From positions 19,393,228-19,457,227 of the forward strand of contig CAXIPT010000001.1 in assembly GCA_964030475.1 (NCBI GenBank): 64,000 nucleotides of DNA. The letters run 5' to 3'. This DNA is from Tethya wilhelma (lineage: Eukaryota > Porifera > Demospongiae > Tethyida > Tethyidae). The notes beneath the pieces are model-generated. The model made no database searches. It was not told the DNA's origin and saw only the letters and a list, made by a program, of their open reading frames with translations. The translations under genes were made by a program, and so were the position numbers. Below are positions 54,891 through 63,845 of this stretch, piece by piece; within the stretch, counting starts at the first letter, position 1; each line of letters starts with the position of its first letter.

Positions 54891-56028
54891 ATGGCTCACA
54901 AATCATTTGACCAGCTAAAGAGTGGAGAAAATGGGTATACTTTCAATCTTGTTGATGTTACAACAAAGAAAGTTAAACGGAGAGTAGCTCCAGTTACAAT
55001 GAAAGATGATGTAGTAGGAATATTAGAGCCACATATCAAGAAGATAGTAGCCGATCTTCAGCCAGATTGGAGTAAAACTATAGAATGGCCATACTACATT
55101 GGAATAACCAGTACAGAAGGTCAGAAAAAAGCAATTCTTGATCCCATGGATGAAACAACTATGAAGAAAGATGTGATTAGTACAAGATGGTCAAATCACA
55201 AAGGCAATGGAAAAGATGGCATGGTTTTAGTGGCAGCAATCACACAGACGTTTGCAAAAGCTATAGGATTTGAAGACGATCTAAAAACAAGTGACCAGAA
55301 GAAAGCTCCTGCTCCAAAATCAGCTGCCAAGAAATGTGCACTATGGACAGAAGAAAAATTGCAGAAGAAACTTGAGCTGCGTACTGAAGACTTTGATCAT
55401 CGTACTGGATCAGTATCAAAATATGATGAGGCATACTTACTGTACGTTGCATACAAGTACACAACACCGAGAAATGGCCAGGTACTTAAAGTTTATATCA
55501 CAAATGCACACAATACTTACATTTAACCTAACACGGCTGATTTCTTCTTACACACAGGTAACCAAACCAACTACCAGTTCGACAGCTTACTACTCTTTCA
55601 ATCTCTGTGACCTCTCTTGCGCTGGAAGTCAGGCAGATGCCGCTCATATTGTTCAAATTAGAATTTATGACATCAAAAAAGACCTCGAATTCGACATAGG
55701 AAGGGAAGCACAGCTCTCCATTGGTCACGTGGACATAGACAAGGAAAAAGACTTCAACCACATGGATCCATCTACCTTCAACAAGAAAGGGATCCAGGAG
55801 ATTTGGGTCAACTACAAGAGGCAGGGTAAAGATGGGATGTTTGTAGTGGCTGTTGTCACGGATGAAATGGCACGTACACTGCGCTACAAAGATGCACACG
55901 ATTATGTACGACAGATTGAAATAAAGTTGAAGCGAGGAGGCTACACAGTTGAAGAGAAAGGTTTCAAAGCCAAATCAGGTGCTGCAGTGACATGCTGCCT
56001 CTACTTCACTTTTACCTATAAAAAATGA
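54891..56028 (+). CDS. GIY-YIG-like family, member 2 (two domains)
   Basis: Exon 1 54891-55481 and exon 2 55558-56028 join in phase 0 at G-Q/V-T to 353 residues. Domain 1 has G-Y-T-F-N-L, P-Y-Y-I-G-I-T-S-T, D-P-M-D-E-T-T-M-K-K, S-T-R-W-S-N-H-K, G-M-V-L-V-A-A-I-T and C-A-L-W-T-E-E-K-L. Thus the Tyr-Ile-Gly, Arg-x3-His and Glu positions of a GIY-YIG nuclease are kept. Domain 2 has Y-Y-S-F-N-L-C-D-L and D-P-S-T-F-N-K-K-G-I but L-S-I-G-H-V in place of YIGKT and I-W-V-N-Y in place of R-W-x2-H, so it looks catalytically dead. The intron lies exactly between the domains. Without splicing, domain 1 reads on to a stop 12 codons later, so a one-domain form is possible. Exon 2 is the parent of two pseudogene copies in the array. 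Confidence 0.75.
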
Positions 56029-56179
56029 ACACTTTAAGTAATACTAATTATAGGCAAAACAAGTCCCCGTGTAATGTATAGTAGATAAATTCTCTTAGTT
56101 GTTGAGCAAGTATGGACATATGTATGTGTACTTAATTTGCTTGAACTGTATTATAAATATTTACTTTCTGTAAATTCTA

Positions 56180-56391
56180 ATACCATATAGCTAGAAATTT
56201 TCGAGGAGTATAAATTTCGCTGTTTTCGTGGATCGCCACCAATCCGCGAAATTTTTACCCGTGAAATTTTCGGGATCGCATTGCAATATATGGGTGGGGC
56301 TGCTCGATCCTCGAAAATTAAATCGCGAAAAGTTTGGCGATCGCCTTTCCGCGAAAATTTTATTCCTCGTAATTTCTAGCTATACGGTATT
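56180..56391. mobile_element. Palindromic MITE, second copy
   Basis: Copy of 53680-53890 carried by the block B duplication; about ten differences by eye, several at CG sites (TG/CA changes). Confidence 0.9.
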
Positions 56392-56639
56392 ATACTTTTA
56401 CTAAACTTGATCAGATTCAGACGTGGTATCACTAACACACATAGATTAAGGGAATATATTGCAACACATATCCCTTGACTCCCATGGGGATTATCATATC
56501 TCACATCTAAGGGACTATGAATATCATTACAGCTCCTCAGTCAGCGATATGTACTGATATTCATAATCCCAAATAAGTATATGTCCACATGAAGGGTATG
56601 TGCTCCACACACATTCTTCCACGTGATTAGCATCAAGTC

Positions 56640-56790
56640 CCATTAATAAGGAGCTACCAGGCTAGGAGGACAGTTACAACAGTTGTATACAGCATCTATA
56701 GTTAGATGTATCTACATCAAATAGAGGAAGCGTGGACTATGACTTCTTAAGAACTGGAGAACCATTATTTCCTGGGTAATTGAATCTGAT
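56640..56790 (+). pseudogene. GIY-YIG-like gene, 5' remnant (duplicate)
   Basis: Copy of 54140-54290 in block B', with the same degraded start region. Confidence 0.7.
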
Positions 56791-57307
56791 TGATCATTTG
56801 AATCTCAACGTTACCCTTGCTAGACTTCTCATTCTCACGGAAGGCGAAACGTGACGAAGAGGAGCTCGATACACTAATAAATGCAGCTTTATTGTGTGTG
56901 AGCTCATTTGCTTCTTCAATCATTTCTTCAGCGACTACTGTGTTACTTACTAGTTGACTGAACCATGTGGATAGGATACCTAGCCCTTTTAAAACAAGTG
57001 TTGCAATAATTATAGTTCTACATTATATCGCTTATTCTGTGTTCATAATAGTAGTTCACATTGTCTGAATGAGACTCCTGAATTTTGGTAAAAGTTATAC
57101 AGATTCTGGGTAGTAATTTATGTGTGGGTCGTGTATTGCCACAACTTCCTTTTTGGTTGTTGATTTAAGCAAACAGTGATCTCATTCTGAAAACTAAATG
57201 GCTGCCCAATTTATCAATGATGTTAATTTTGGGAACATGTGGGCTCACAAGTATAACTTTGAAACTAAAAGCTCTATTATATAAGCACAACCATAAAAAG
57301 CAGCATA

Positions 57308-58411
57308 ATGAAGAAATTCGAGACAGTTACTAAACATGCAATGGCTACTTCAACAACTGCTAGTGGAAGAGGAGGAGTACGTTATGAAGATCTAAAAGAA
57401 AAAAAGATAAAAGGATACAGCTTTAATCTAATCAGTCTTGAAAAAGCAACTAGTGTTGAAGAGGCTGTAGAGACAATTGGAACTAAAATAGAAGAAGTAC
57501 TCAACGATCTTTTGTGTACAAACAGACTAGCAAGTTTCTATATTGGCAAAACTAGTACTAGGAAGCTATCAAAATACTTTACTCTGGATCCCATGAACCA
57601 GGATACAATGAGGAAAGACCGCATCAATGGTACGTGGAGTAGACACAGACGGGCAAATAGAGATGGAATGATAATCATTAGTGTTATCACAGAGGATGTA
57701 GCCACAGCTCTAAACGCTAGAGCAGTCTCAGAGTACACTGAACGCAGTCCAGCAGAAAATTGTGCACTGGAGATCGAGCGAAAACTACAGAAGATATTCA
57801 GACACCATCCACTAAGACGCTTACTTGAACATGATGACAGATACGCTGCTGGTCCACCATCAAAAGTCTCTGAAGCCTTCCCTATATACGTAGCATTCAA
57901 ATACCTACAAAGAACTGCTGACAGTAGCTATAACTTTAACCTCTGTGATCTCTCTACTGTGAAAAGTCTAGATGCTGCTGTTGGGATGATCAGCAAACAG
58001 ATCAATGACATTGTTTCAGATTTACAGCACTGTACTAGGAGAAAAGACCAAACTTTTTTCATTGGACACACATACATATGCAAAGCTGCAGATTCCAAGG
58101 TGCTCAATCCAATTCATTCTTCAACTTTCGATAAGAAAGGCATTCGAGATAGATGGGATGATTATCTAACCAAGGATTACTACTTCAAACAAGGGATGAC
58201 AGTAGTTGCAGTAGTTACGAGAGAAATGGCCTTTAAGTTAAGGTGCTTTGATGCAAAACATTGTACACAAGAAATCAAGGAAAGAATAAGCTTGAAGAAG
58301 CACAAACACATCAAAACAGAGAACAAAAAGACACACTCAGTTGGTAGTTGTATATACATCACTTTCTCTTACACACAAGCAGCACAGAAGCAATATGGTG
58401 TTCACATATAA
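57308..58411 (+). CDS. GIY-YIG-like family, member 3 (two domains, one exon)
   Basis: A single 367-codon frame from ATG 57308. Domain 1 (residues about 35-200): G-Y-S-F-N-L, S-F-Y-I-G-K-T-S-T-R, D-P-M-N-Q-D-T-M-R-K, N-G-T-W-S-R-H-R-R, G-M-I-I-I-S-V-I-T, C-A-L-E-I-E-R-K-L, Y-V-A-F-K-Y-L. The Arg of R-W-x2-H is Thr here (G-T-W-S-R-H), so activity is doubtful unless a nearby Arg substitutes. Domain 2 (about 208-360): Y-N-F-N-L-C-D-L, F-F-I-G-H-T, F-D-K-K-G-I-R-D-R-W-D-D-Y, G-M-T-V-V-A-V-V-T. It keeps Arg-x3-Tyr, a variant seen in UvrC-type enzymes, but lost the Lys-Thr and Glu. Unlike member 2 there is no intron between the domains. Basic overall, no targeting signal seen. Confidence 0.75.
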   Translation: MKKFETVTKHAMATSTTASGRGGVRYEDLKEKKIKGYSFNLISLEKATSVEEAVETIGTKIEEVLNDLLCTNRLASFYIGKTSTRKLSKYFTLDPMNQDTMRKDRINGTWSRHRRANRDGMIIISVITEDVATALNARAVSEYTERSPAENCALEIERKLQKIFRHHPLRRLLEHDDRYAAGPPSKVSEAFPIYVAFKYLQRTADSSYNFNLCDLSTVKSLDAAVGMISKQINDIVSDLQHCTRRKDQTFFIGHTYICKAADSKVLNPIHSSTFDKKGIRDRWDDYLTKDYYFKQGMTVVAVVTREMAFKLRCFDAKHCTQEIKERISLKKHKHIKTENKKTHSVGSCIYITFSYTQAAQKQYGVHI

Positions 58412-59395
58412 CACACTGTAAATGTTGTCACTAGGTATTACATCACCATAACAGATTGGTACTTGTATAATATGCTGTACTGTGAACCCACTCAGCAATA
58501 TTTTGACTTCAGCCTGAATACTGAACAAAACCACAACATACATGTACATGCACTATTATTCAATAAAATGTCAACAATGATTACATGACATCATTAGTAG
58601 TACTAAGTCTTGTAGTATATAGTTGTGGTTGGAAATGCAAGCCTACTTTGTAGACTCCTAGAGCTAATTACAGGGGTCTTACTCCTACAAAGTTGCTCAA
58701 CATATCAACGAGGGAAATACCACTGTGACTACTTGTTTTACAATCATGGGATGCTATATTCATCAATCAGCACAGGAAACAGTGATACAAGGATGCTGGT
58801 TTAAGTGCATGGTTCTTGCTATGAATATGATTATGGAAAGCACAAGCAAAACACATCAAGCCAAACAAAAGATTTGAATTTCAAACTTGAAACTAACCAC
58901 AAGAGACTATCCCTGATTAATGCGTCCAACTAGATGGCTTCAAAAGTGAAAAGGATAGCTCTTGTTGGAACCAAGTGCTACACAAACTGGATGCAAGTGT
59001 GGGTGAAACAAGTATCCATGTAGCACAGCTATTTTGACAATTTTCAGATTCAAGGCAGTGTAATTTCAGTCTTAAACATGTCTATACATTTTACGTTGCT
59101 CTGCACTAGGATATTCAAAACAGAACAAATAAAAATTACCGTGAGATTCAACTGGATGTAACTAAAGAAGAAATCATGGCATTTTGTGTATTTGTAGGCC
59201 AGGAACCCTGAATGACTGCTTCCTACACACAAGACAACCAAACCAACTACCAATTCGACAGCCTACTACTCTTTCAACCTCTGTGACCTCTCTTACGCTG
59301 GAAGTCAGGCAGATGCCACTCATATTGTTCAGATTAAAATTTGTGACATTAAAAAAGACCTCAAAATCAGCACAGGAAGAGACATATAGCTCTCC
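57985..59395 (+). repeat. Segmental duplication, block A'
   Basis: Partner of block A; includes the second domain of member 3 and 0.8 kb downstream. Confidence 0.85.
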
Positions 59396-59460
59396 ATTAG
59401 TCACGTGGACAAAGAAGAGAATCCATGGCGTCTCTCCGTCTTGCGGTCATCAAACACAGA
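59230..59460 (+). pseudogene. GIY-YIG-like second-domain remnant
   Basis: Matches the start of exon 2 of member 2 (CTACTCTTTCAACCTCTGTGA and the Q-A-D-A-x-H-I-V-Q-I stretch). It has a TAG after the E-T-Y codons near 59387 and loses homology at about 59420. Confidence 0.75.
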
Positions 59461-59684
59461 ATAAAAGATATAGTGTAAAAGTATTATTGCAATGCATGTT
59501 CCATGATTCTCAGTTATTTAGGGACATCACATCCCACATCCAAGGGACTATGAATGCTCACCACAGCTCCTCAGTCAGCAACATGTACTGATATTCATAA
59601 TCCCAAATAAGCAATGTGCACGAGTATTACATGCTACACAAATGTTTTTACACGTGCTACACAAACGTTTTCCCTCGTGATTAG

Positions 59685-59757
59685 CATAAGTCCCATTAAT
59701 ACAGCGCTAACTGGTTTAGAACAACAGTTGTACAGAACAAAATTCTTCAAATCTAAA
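59685..59757 (+). promoter_or_regulatory. Shared upstream block of array genes
   Basis: AAGTCCCATTAATA, GCTAACTGGTTTAG, ACAACAGTTGTACAGAACAA and TTCTTCAAATCTAAAATG precede member 4. Matching blocks precede the genes at 60652 and 63846 and the two 5' remnants. A retained promoter or 5' UTR is the simplest reading. Confidence 0.55.
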
Positions 59758-60378
59758 ATGTCAGCATCCATAGTTAGTGGTGCATCTATATCTACCAGAG
59801 GGGGTGTGGACTATGACTACCTAAGAACTGGAGAGCCACAGTACGTATACTACGCCTTCTATCTTGCTAATCTACAAGCAGCACAGGACTCAGTTGTGGA
59901 CACACTCTTTAAGCAGGTCTGCTTTGTACTTGATGATATCTCCATTGGCACTGGGAAGAGAGTGGGGAAATTTTACATTGGGAAGACGAGTACACGTCAA
60001 AAGAAAAATGCTCCATATTTTGATCCTATGGATCCAAACACCTTCATAAGGAGTGGTATCAGTGGACGTTGGAGAGTCCACAAAAAAACATCTTACGGAG
60101 AACATGGCATGGTGGTGGTTGGTGTAGTGACAAAAGAAGTGGCATATAACCTAGGATACACTGAGTCAGACGTATATGGATACACTGACACACAGAAGTG
60201 TGCATTGAGTATTGAAAAGGATCTTATTCGGAGGTTTCAAGATGATGGTCGTCTGGCTAACGACCTAAGCTACCATCCTGGACCACTGGAACAACAGGGA
60301 GCCGATGGATACCCCATCTATGTTGCCTACTCCCTACTTGATGAGAGGCCAAGGCCAACATATTATAATTGTTGCTAA
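59758..60378 (+). CDS. GIY-YIG-like family, member 4 (single domain, best motifs)
   Basis: Single-exon, 206 residues. It has G-V-D-Y-D-Y-L, Y-Y-A-F-Y-L-A-N-L, G-K-F-Y-I-G-K-T-S-T-R, F-D-P-M-D-P-N-T-F, S-G-I-S-G-R-W-R-V-H-K-K, G-M-V-V-V-G-V-V-T-K-E, C-A-L-S-I-E-K-D-L-I-R-R-F, and Y-P-I-Y-V-A-Y-S-L-L. The R-W-R-V-H-K run resembles the K-R-W-K-R-H of the phage intron nuclease I-TevI, and A-L-S-I-E-K sits where the metal-binding Glu helix is expected. Best candidate for an active enzyme. The family call rests on motif order and spacing, not on a search. Start chosen at the ATG after the shared upstream block. Confidence 0.78.
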   Translation: MSASIVSGASISTRGGVDYDYLRTGEPQYVYYAFYLANLQAAQDSVVDTLFKQVCFVLDDISIGTGKRVGKFYIGKTSTRQKKNAPYFDPMDPNTFIRSGISGRWRVHKKTSYGEHGMVVVGVVTKEVAYNLGYTESDVYGYTDTQKCALSIEKDLIRRFQDDGRLANDLSYHPGPLEQQGADGYPIYVAYSLLDERPRPTYYNCC

Positions 60379-60408
60379 AAAAAGATTACCTAATTCGAAC
60401 AAAAAAAA

Positions 60409-60409
60409 A
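60409..60409. other. Single N in poly-A
   Basis: One unknown base after a run of nine A, 31 bp after the stop of member 4. Confidence 0.9.
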
Positions 60410-60589
60410 NAATTACTGATTTTTGTGAATATATAATTCACAATAATCATGTCATTTATTTTTGGTATATAAATTCTTTTAATTGATATACTTTTACCAA
60501 ACTTCAAGAGTCTCATTTAAGCAATGTGATAATGCCAATGAACACAGAATAAGGGATATAAAGTAAAAGTATGCTGCAACACATGCCCC

Positions 60590-60651
60590 AGTAACTAATA
60601 AGGAGCCAACTGGTTAGTAGTAAACAGTTTTATGGAACAAAAGCAAATAAC
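60590..60651 (+). promoter_or_regulatory. Shared upstream block before member 5
   Basis: CTAATAAGGAGCCAACTGGTTAGTAG and AACAGTTTTATGGAACAAAA match the block at 59685-59757. Confidence 0.55.
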
Positions 60652-61196
60652 ATGTCTAACGCATCGATCAGAGGAGGTGCACCCTTTGAACTCTTGAGAA
60701 ATAGAGAGGTGCAATACAATCTTGTTTGTCTACTAGCTGCACTGAAATTTGAACAAGATGTGGACACCCTCAAAAAGAGGATCATCTCTGTACTCAACAA
60801 TATTACTCAATTTGGTACTGTGAAAGTAATGGCGTATTATATTGGAAAGACGTACACAAATGAAATGAAAAGTGTTCTATTTAATCCTATGGATCCAAGT
60901 ACCTTCAAAAAGAGTGGTATTGGTGGACGTTGGGCCTACCACAAAAACAAGCCTTATGGAAAAGATGGTATGGTGGTGATTGGTGTGGTGACAGGAGAAT
61001 TGGCACATATACATTGACACATATGGATACACCAACACACAGCAGTGTGCACTGGACATTGAAAGGGCTCTTATTTGGAGATTTCAAGGTGATATTCGGC
61101 TGGCTAACAGCTGGACCTACCATCCTGGACGAAGGGAGACACATGGCGCCATTAGATACCCAATCTATGTTACCTACTCCCTAATTGAAGGGATGC
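60652..61196 (+). pseudogene. GIY-YIG-like family, member 5, frameshifted
   Basis: The frame from ATG 60652 has A-Y-Y-I-G-K-T-Y-T, N-P-M-D-P-S-T-F-K-K, G-G-R-W-A-Y-H-K and G-M-V-V-I-G-V-V-T-G-E. It stops at 61015-61017 (122 codons). Compared with member 4, 14 bases are missing just after the G-E-L-A-H stretch. In another frame the homology goes on (C-A-L-D-I-E-R-A-L-I, Y-P-I-Y-V-T-Y-S-L-I) to about 61196. The deletion cuts off the Glu helix, so a pseudogene is likely; it looks recent because both halves are otherwise intact. Confidence 0.8.
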
Positions 61197-61785
61197 CATG
61201 GAGCAAGTATGCAAGCATGTACATTTTCCTGGCCCATGAATATACAAAAGGTTGTGAATATACAAAAACGTCACAAAATGTTACAATTCTATTTTTTAGT
61301 TGACTATTATATAGTGACACAGTTCCGTTACAGATACTCCGTACTAAATAATCGTATTCATTACACATAATATTAGTAACAAAAAAAACAAATCATAAGG
61401 TAGTGCATGTCATCCAACTGCCATGGGGAAAGTAGGGGTGCCGACCACATGCATGCATGTACAACATCACATGATTCTCATGCAACAACAAGTAGCAGCT
61501 AGCTGCAAACATCACAAGAAACAGCTCTGTATTGAAGCAGAAGAGGTAAATTTCTCTCATAATTTTTATTCTAAATTGAATATCTAACTCTACTGCAGGT
61601 CAAAAGTCATCCACTGACATATTAATTTTGAGCAGCTACAAAAGTCAATACCCAAACAAACACAATTCCACAATCATTGTTCCTGAGTAGAAAACAAAGG
61701 TTAACTCAATTTTGACCAAGTGGAAACAGTTGGACCAGCACTACAAACTGATATAACATACATTGTAACTCTCAATAGCTACACA
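61197..61785. other. Intergenic stretch in the array
   Basis: No coding signal or repeat that I can support. Confidence 0.5.
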
Positions 61786-62385
61786 ATGGCAAAAAGAGTT
61801 GAAGTATCATATGAGGAGGCAAGAAAAGGAGTGAGAAATGGAGCTAAATGTTACTGTTTCAAGCTTAAGAAGATTAGCAATGCTGATACACAAGAGGAAG
61901 TAGTGAATATTCTATACAAACATGCTGAGAAAGTATTTTCCGATTTTAAGAAATCAGGGTATAGCGTGAAGATATTTACAGTCAGCAAAAGAAAAGTAGA
62001 AGCAATCAAAAGAAAGATGATTGATCCATTAGACTCAACAACCTTTAAGAAAGGATCGGTCAGTTCAGCATGTAGATATTATAAGCGAGAACATCACATG
62101 GATGTCACTGTGGGCATGTGTGTGGTTATGAACTCGCTGGCAAACGAAGATGATACTGATGATGATTATGATGATGATGATACTGAGGAGTGTGCACTGA
62201 ATATCAAAAAAAAACTACAGGAAAGGTTTCAAGAAAAGTTTCCGAAAAAATTCCAAAAAGTAACAGACACTAAAGATGATGAGCCAGAACTACATTTTAA
62301 CAAAAAAACCGGACGCAGATGCGAAGATAAAAAGGAAGCATTTCTCATCTCCCTGCACCTGCAAACTTGTGAAGTATATACTTAA
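61786..62385 (+). CDS. GIY-YIG-like family, member 6, diverged
   Basis: 199 residues from ATG 61786. The layout of the family is kept (C-Y-C-F-K-L; V-K-I-F-T-V-S-K-R; I-D-P-L-D-S-T-T-F-K-K; C-R-Y-Y-K-R; G-M-C-V-V-M-N-S-L; C-A-L-N-I-K-K-K-L; E-A-F-L-I-S-L-H-L). But YIGKT is F-T-V-S-K, the R-W-x2-H block is C-R-Y-Y-K-R, and the Glu is Lys. An Asp-rich run (D-D-D-Y-D-D-D-D) sits before the last helix. A non-catalytic paralogue, perhaps a binding partner; that role is inference. Lysine content is unusually high. An in-frame GTG further upstream was not used. Confidence 0.65.
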   Translation: MAKRVEVSYEEARKGVRNGAKCYCFKLKKISNADTQEEVVNILYKHAEKVFSDFKKSGYSVKIFTVSKRKVEAIKRKMIDPLDSTTFKKGSVSSACRYYKREHHMDVTVGMCVVMNSLANEDDTDDDYDDDDTEECALNIKKKLQERFQEKFPKKFQKVTDTKDDEPELHFNKKTGRRCEDKKEAFLISLHLQTCEVYT

Positions 62386-63517
62386 GAAGTAAGGGAGAAA
62401 GTATATAGATTTATGTTTAGATCTTTTTGGCTAGACTTTACTTGAACAAAACTATACTTCCTATACCCATACTTTCGTAAATTTATCCAAAGAACAATTA
62501 AAGGTTTAATTTTCTGTGTATTTTTGTTTAGGAAAGAAATTAAAAAATGACTCGTTCTCTTTAAATCAGTTAATAACCACGCATGCATAAATCTCTTATT
62601 TTATATAATTATTGTAAATTTATTTTATCCTATGAATTACATGTGTATCATACTATAGCCAAGTTGTGTGTCCGTCCATCTGTCTGTCTGTCTATAGCCT
62701 CATTCCCAGGCTCCCCATCTACCTTACACGTAAGGAAAGGGGGAGCCTGGTCTCTAATCTCACGTGAGCCTGTATAAAGCATAGACGTGTGCTAGACAGG
62801 TGAAAATTGAACGTGGGCAGGTTTCAAAACTATACGTAAATTTGTGCAATTGCATGCCTACGCAATTACATAGCTAGCTCTAATAACTCAGTAGGCTAGC
62901 TGTGTCTATGGTTTTGTACAAGCACGCAGAAATACAAATGGAGTCTTGATGTTGTCTTGAAAATTACAAAGACAAAGATGACATGTAGACGCTTAGTGTA
63001 GCCATAGCAAAGCAATTCGGGTTGTATATGACTGTGTTTACACTTTTTATTCTGCTAGTAAACCCTTCACTTCTCAGCTGAGGTAGTATTCGAGATCGAG
63101 TCTGTAAGAGTGTCCAGCATCCATCATTCCAGCCTCTTAGAAGTCTCCTGAGACAAGAAAACTGTTGTATATAGCTTTTCTTTCAACCCTTCGCTCTATG
63201 GCCAAAGCTAGCTGTCAAAGATAGACTTCTCACTCGCCTAGGTAAAATTCTACAGTACTGAGTACTAGCTCTACACTTCTCAAAAACAACAACAACAACA
63301 AAAACAATCAAACAAAAAAAACCTGCACGTAGGCGAACTAGGAATTACGTCATATTATGGAATGTTTCGCCCACGCAATTATTATTCCCTTAACTCACGT
63401 GAGATTAGCGACCAGGCTAGACCATACACAGCATTACTCAATATATGGTCAGGAGAACTTCACTGGCAAAGCAACTTGCACATGACTATGATTATAATAA
63501 CTTGATTAAGACAAAAA
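62386..63517. other. Intergenic region with scattered inverted repeat
   Basis: No gene seen. CTGGTCTCTAATCTCACGTGAG (about 62740-62766) is mirrored by CTCACGTGAGATTAGCGACCAGG (63396-63418), and CCAGGCTCCCC...GGGGGAGCCTGG makes a small hairpin at 62708-62752. A decayed element of about 0.7 kb may lie here. Confidence 0.45.
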
Positions 63518-63663
63518 GGAGTAATATTGTAGGAATACTACATATGGTTAGAATTAATGAATAATTGATAAAGCACTGGAATTACGGAGCAAAATAATCC
63601 AGTGCCTTATCGATTATTCATCAATTCTTACCATAATGTAGTATTCCAACAATATTACTCCAT
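63518..63663. repeat. Long imperfect hairpin
   Basis: GGAGTAATATTGTAGGAATACTACAT...GATAAAGCACTGGAATTA is mirrored by TAATCCAGTGCCTTATCGATT...GTAGTATTCCAACAATATTACTCC. Arms of about 68 bp, loop under 10 bp. It sits just upstream of member 7. Confidence 0.85.
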
Positions 63664-63789
63664 GTCAGCATATCCAGTAGTGTTTTGTTTATTTGGAGCA
63701 CGTGATGACAAAATAAACACATTACTCAATATATGGACACGAGAACTTTGCCGACAAAATAACTTTCACATGACCATAGCACCAAGAGT

Positions 63790-63845
63790 GGTTTAATAAG
63801 GAGTTAACTGATTAGTAGCAGTAACAAAAAATCTTCAAATCTAAC
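63790..63845 (+). promoter_or_regulatory. Shared upstream block before member 7
   Basis: TTTAATAAGGAGTTAACTGATTAGTAG and AATCTTCAAATCTAACATGG match the blocks at 59685 and 60590. Confidence 0.55.

Larger units (their letters stand above)
55556..57041 (+). repeat. Segmental duplication, block B'
   Basis: Copy of 53050-54540. It includes exon 2 of the two-domain gene, a MITE and a 5' remnant of another family member. Confidence 0.92.

Noticed and set aside
62583..63796. Short + frames between array members 6 and 7
   Set aside because: They lack every family motif and cross a hairpin; probably chance.
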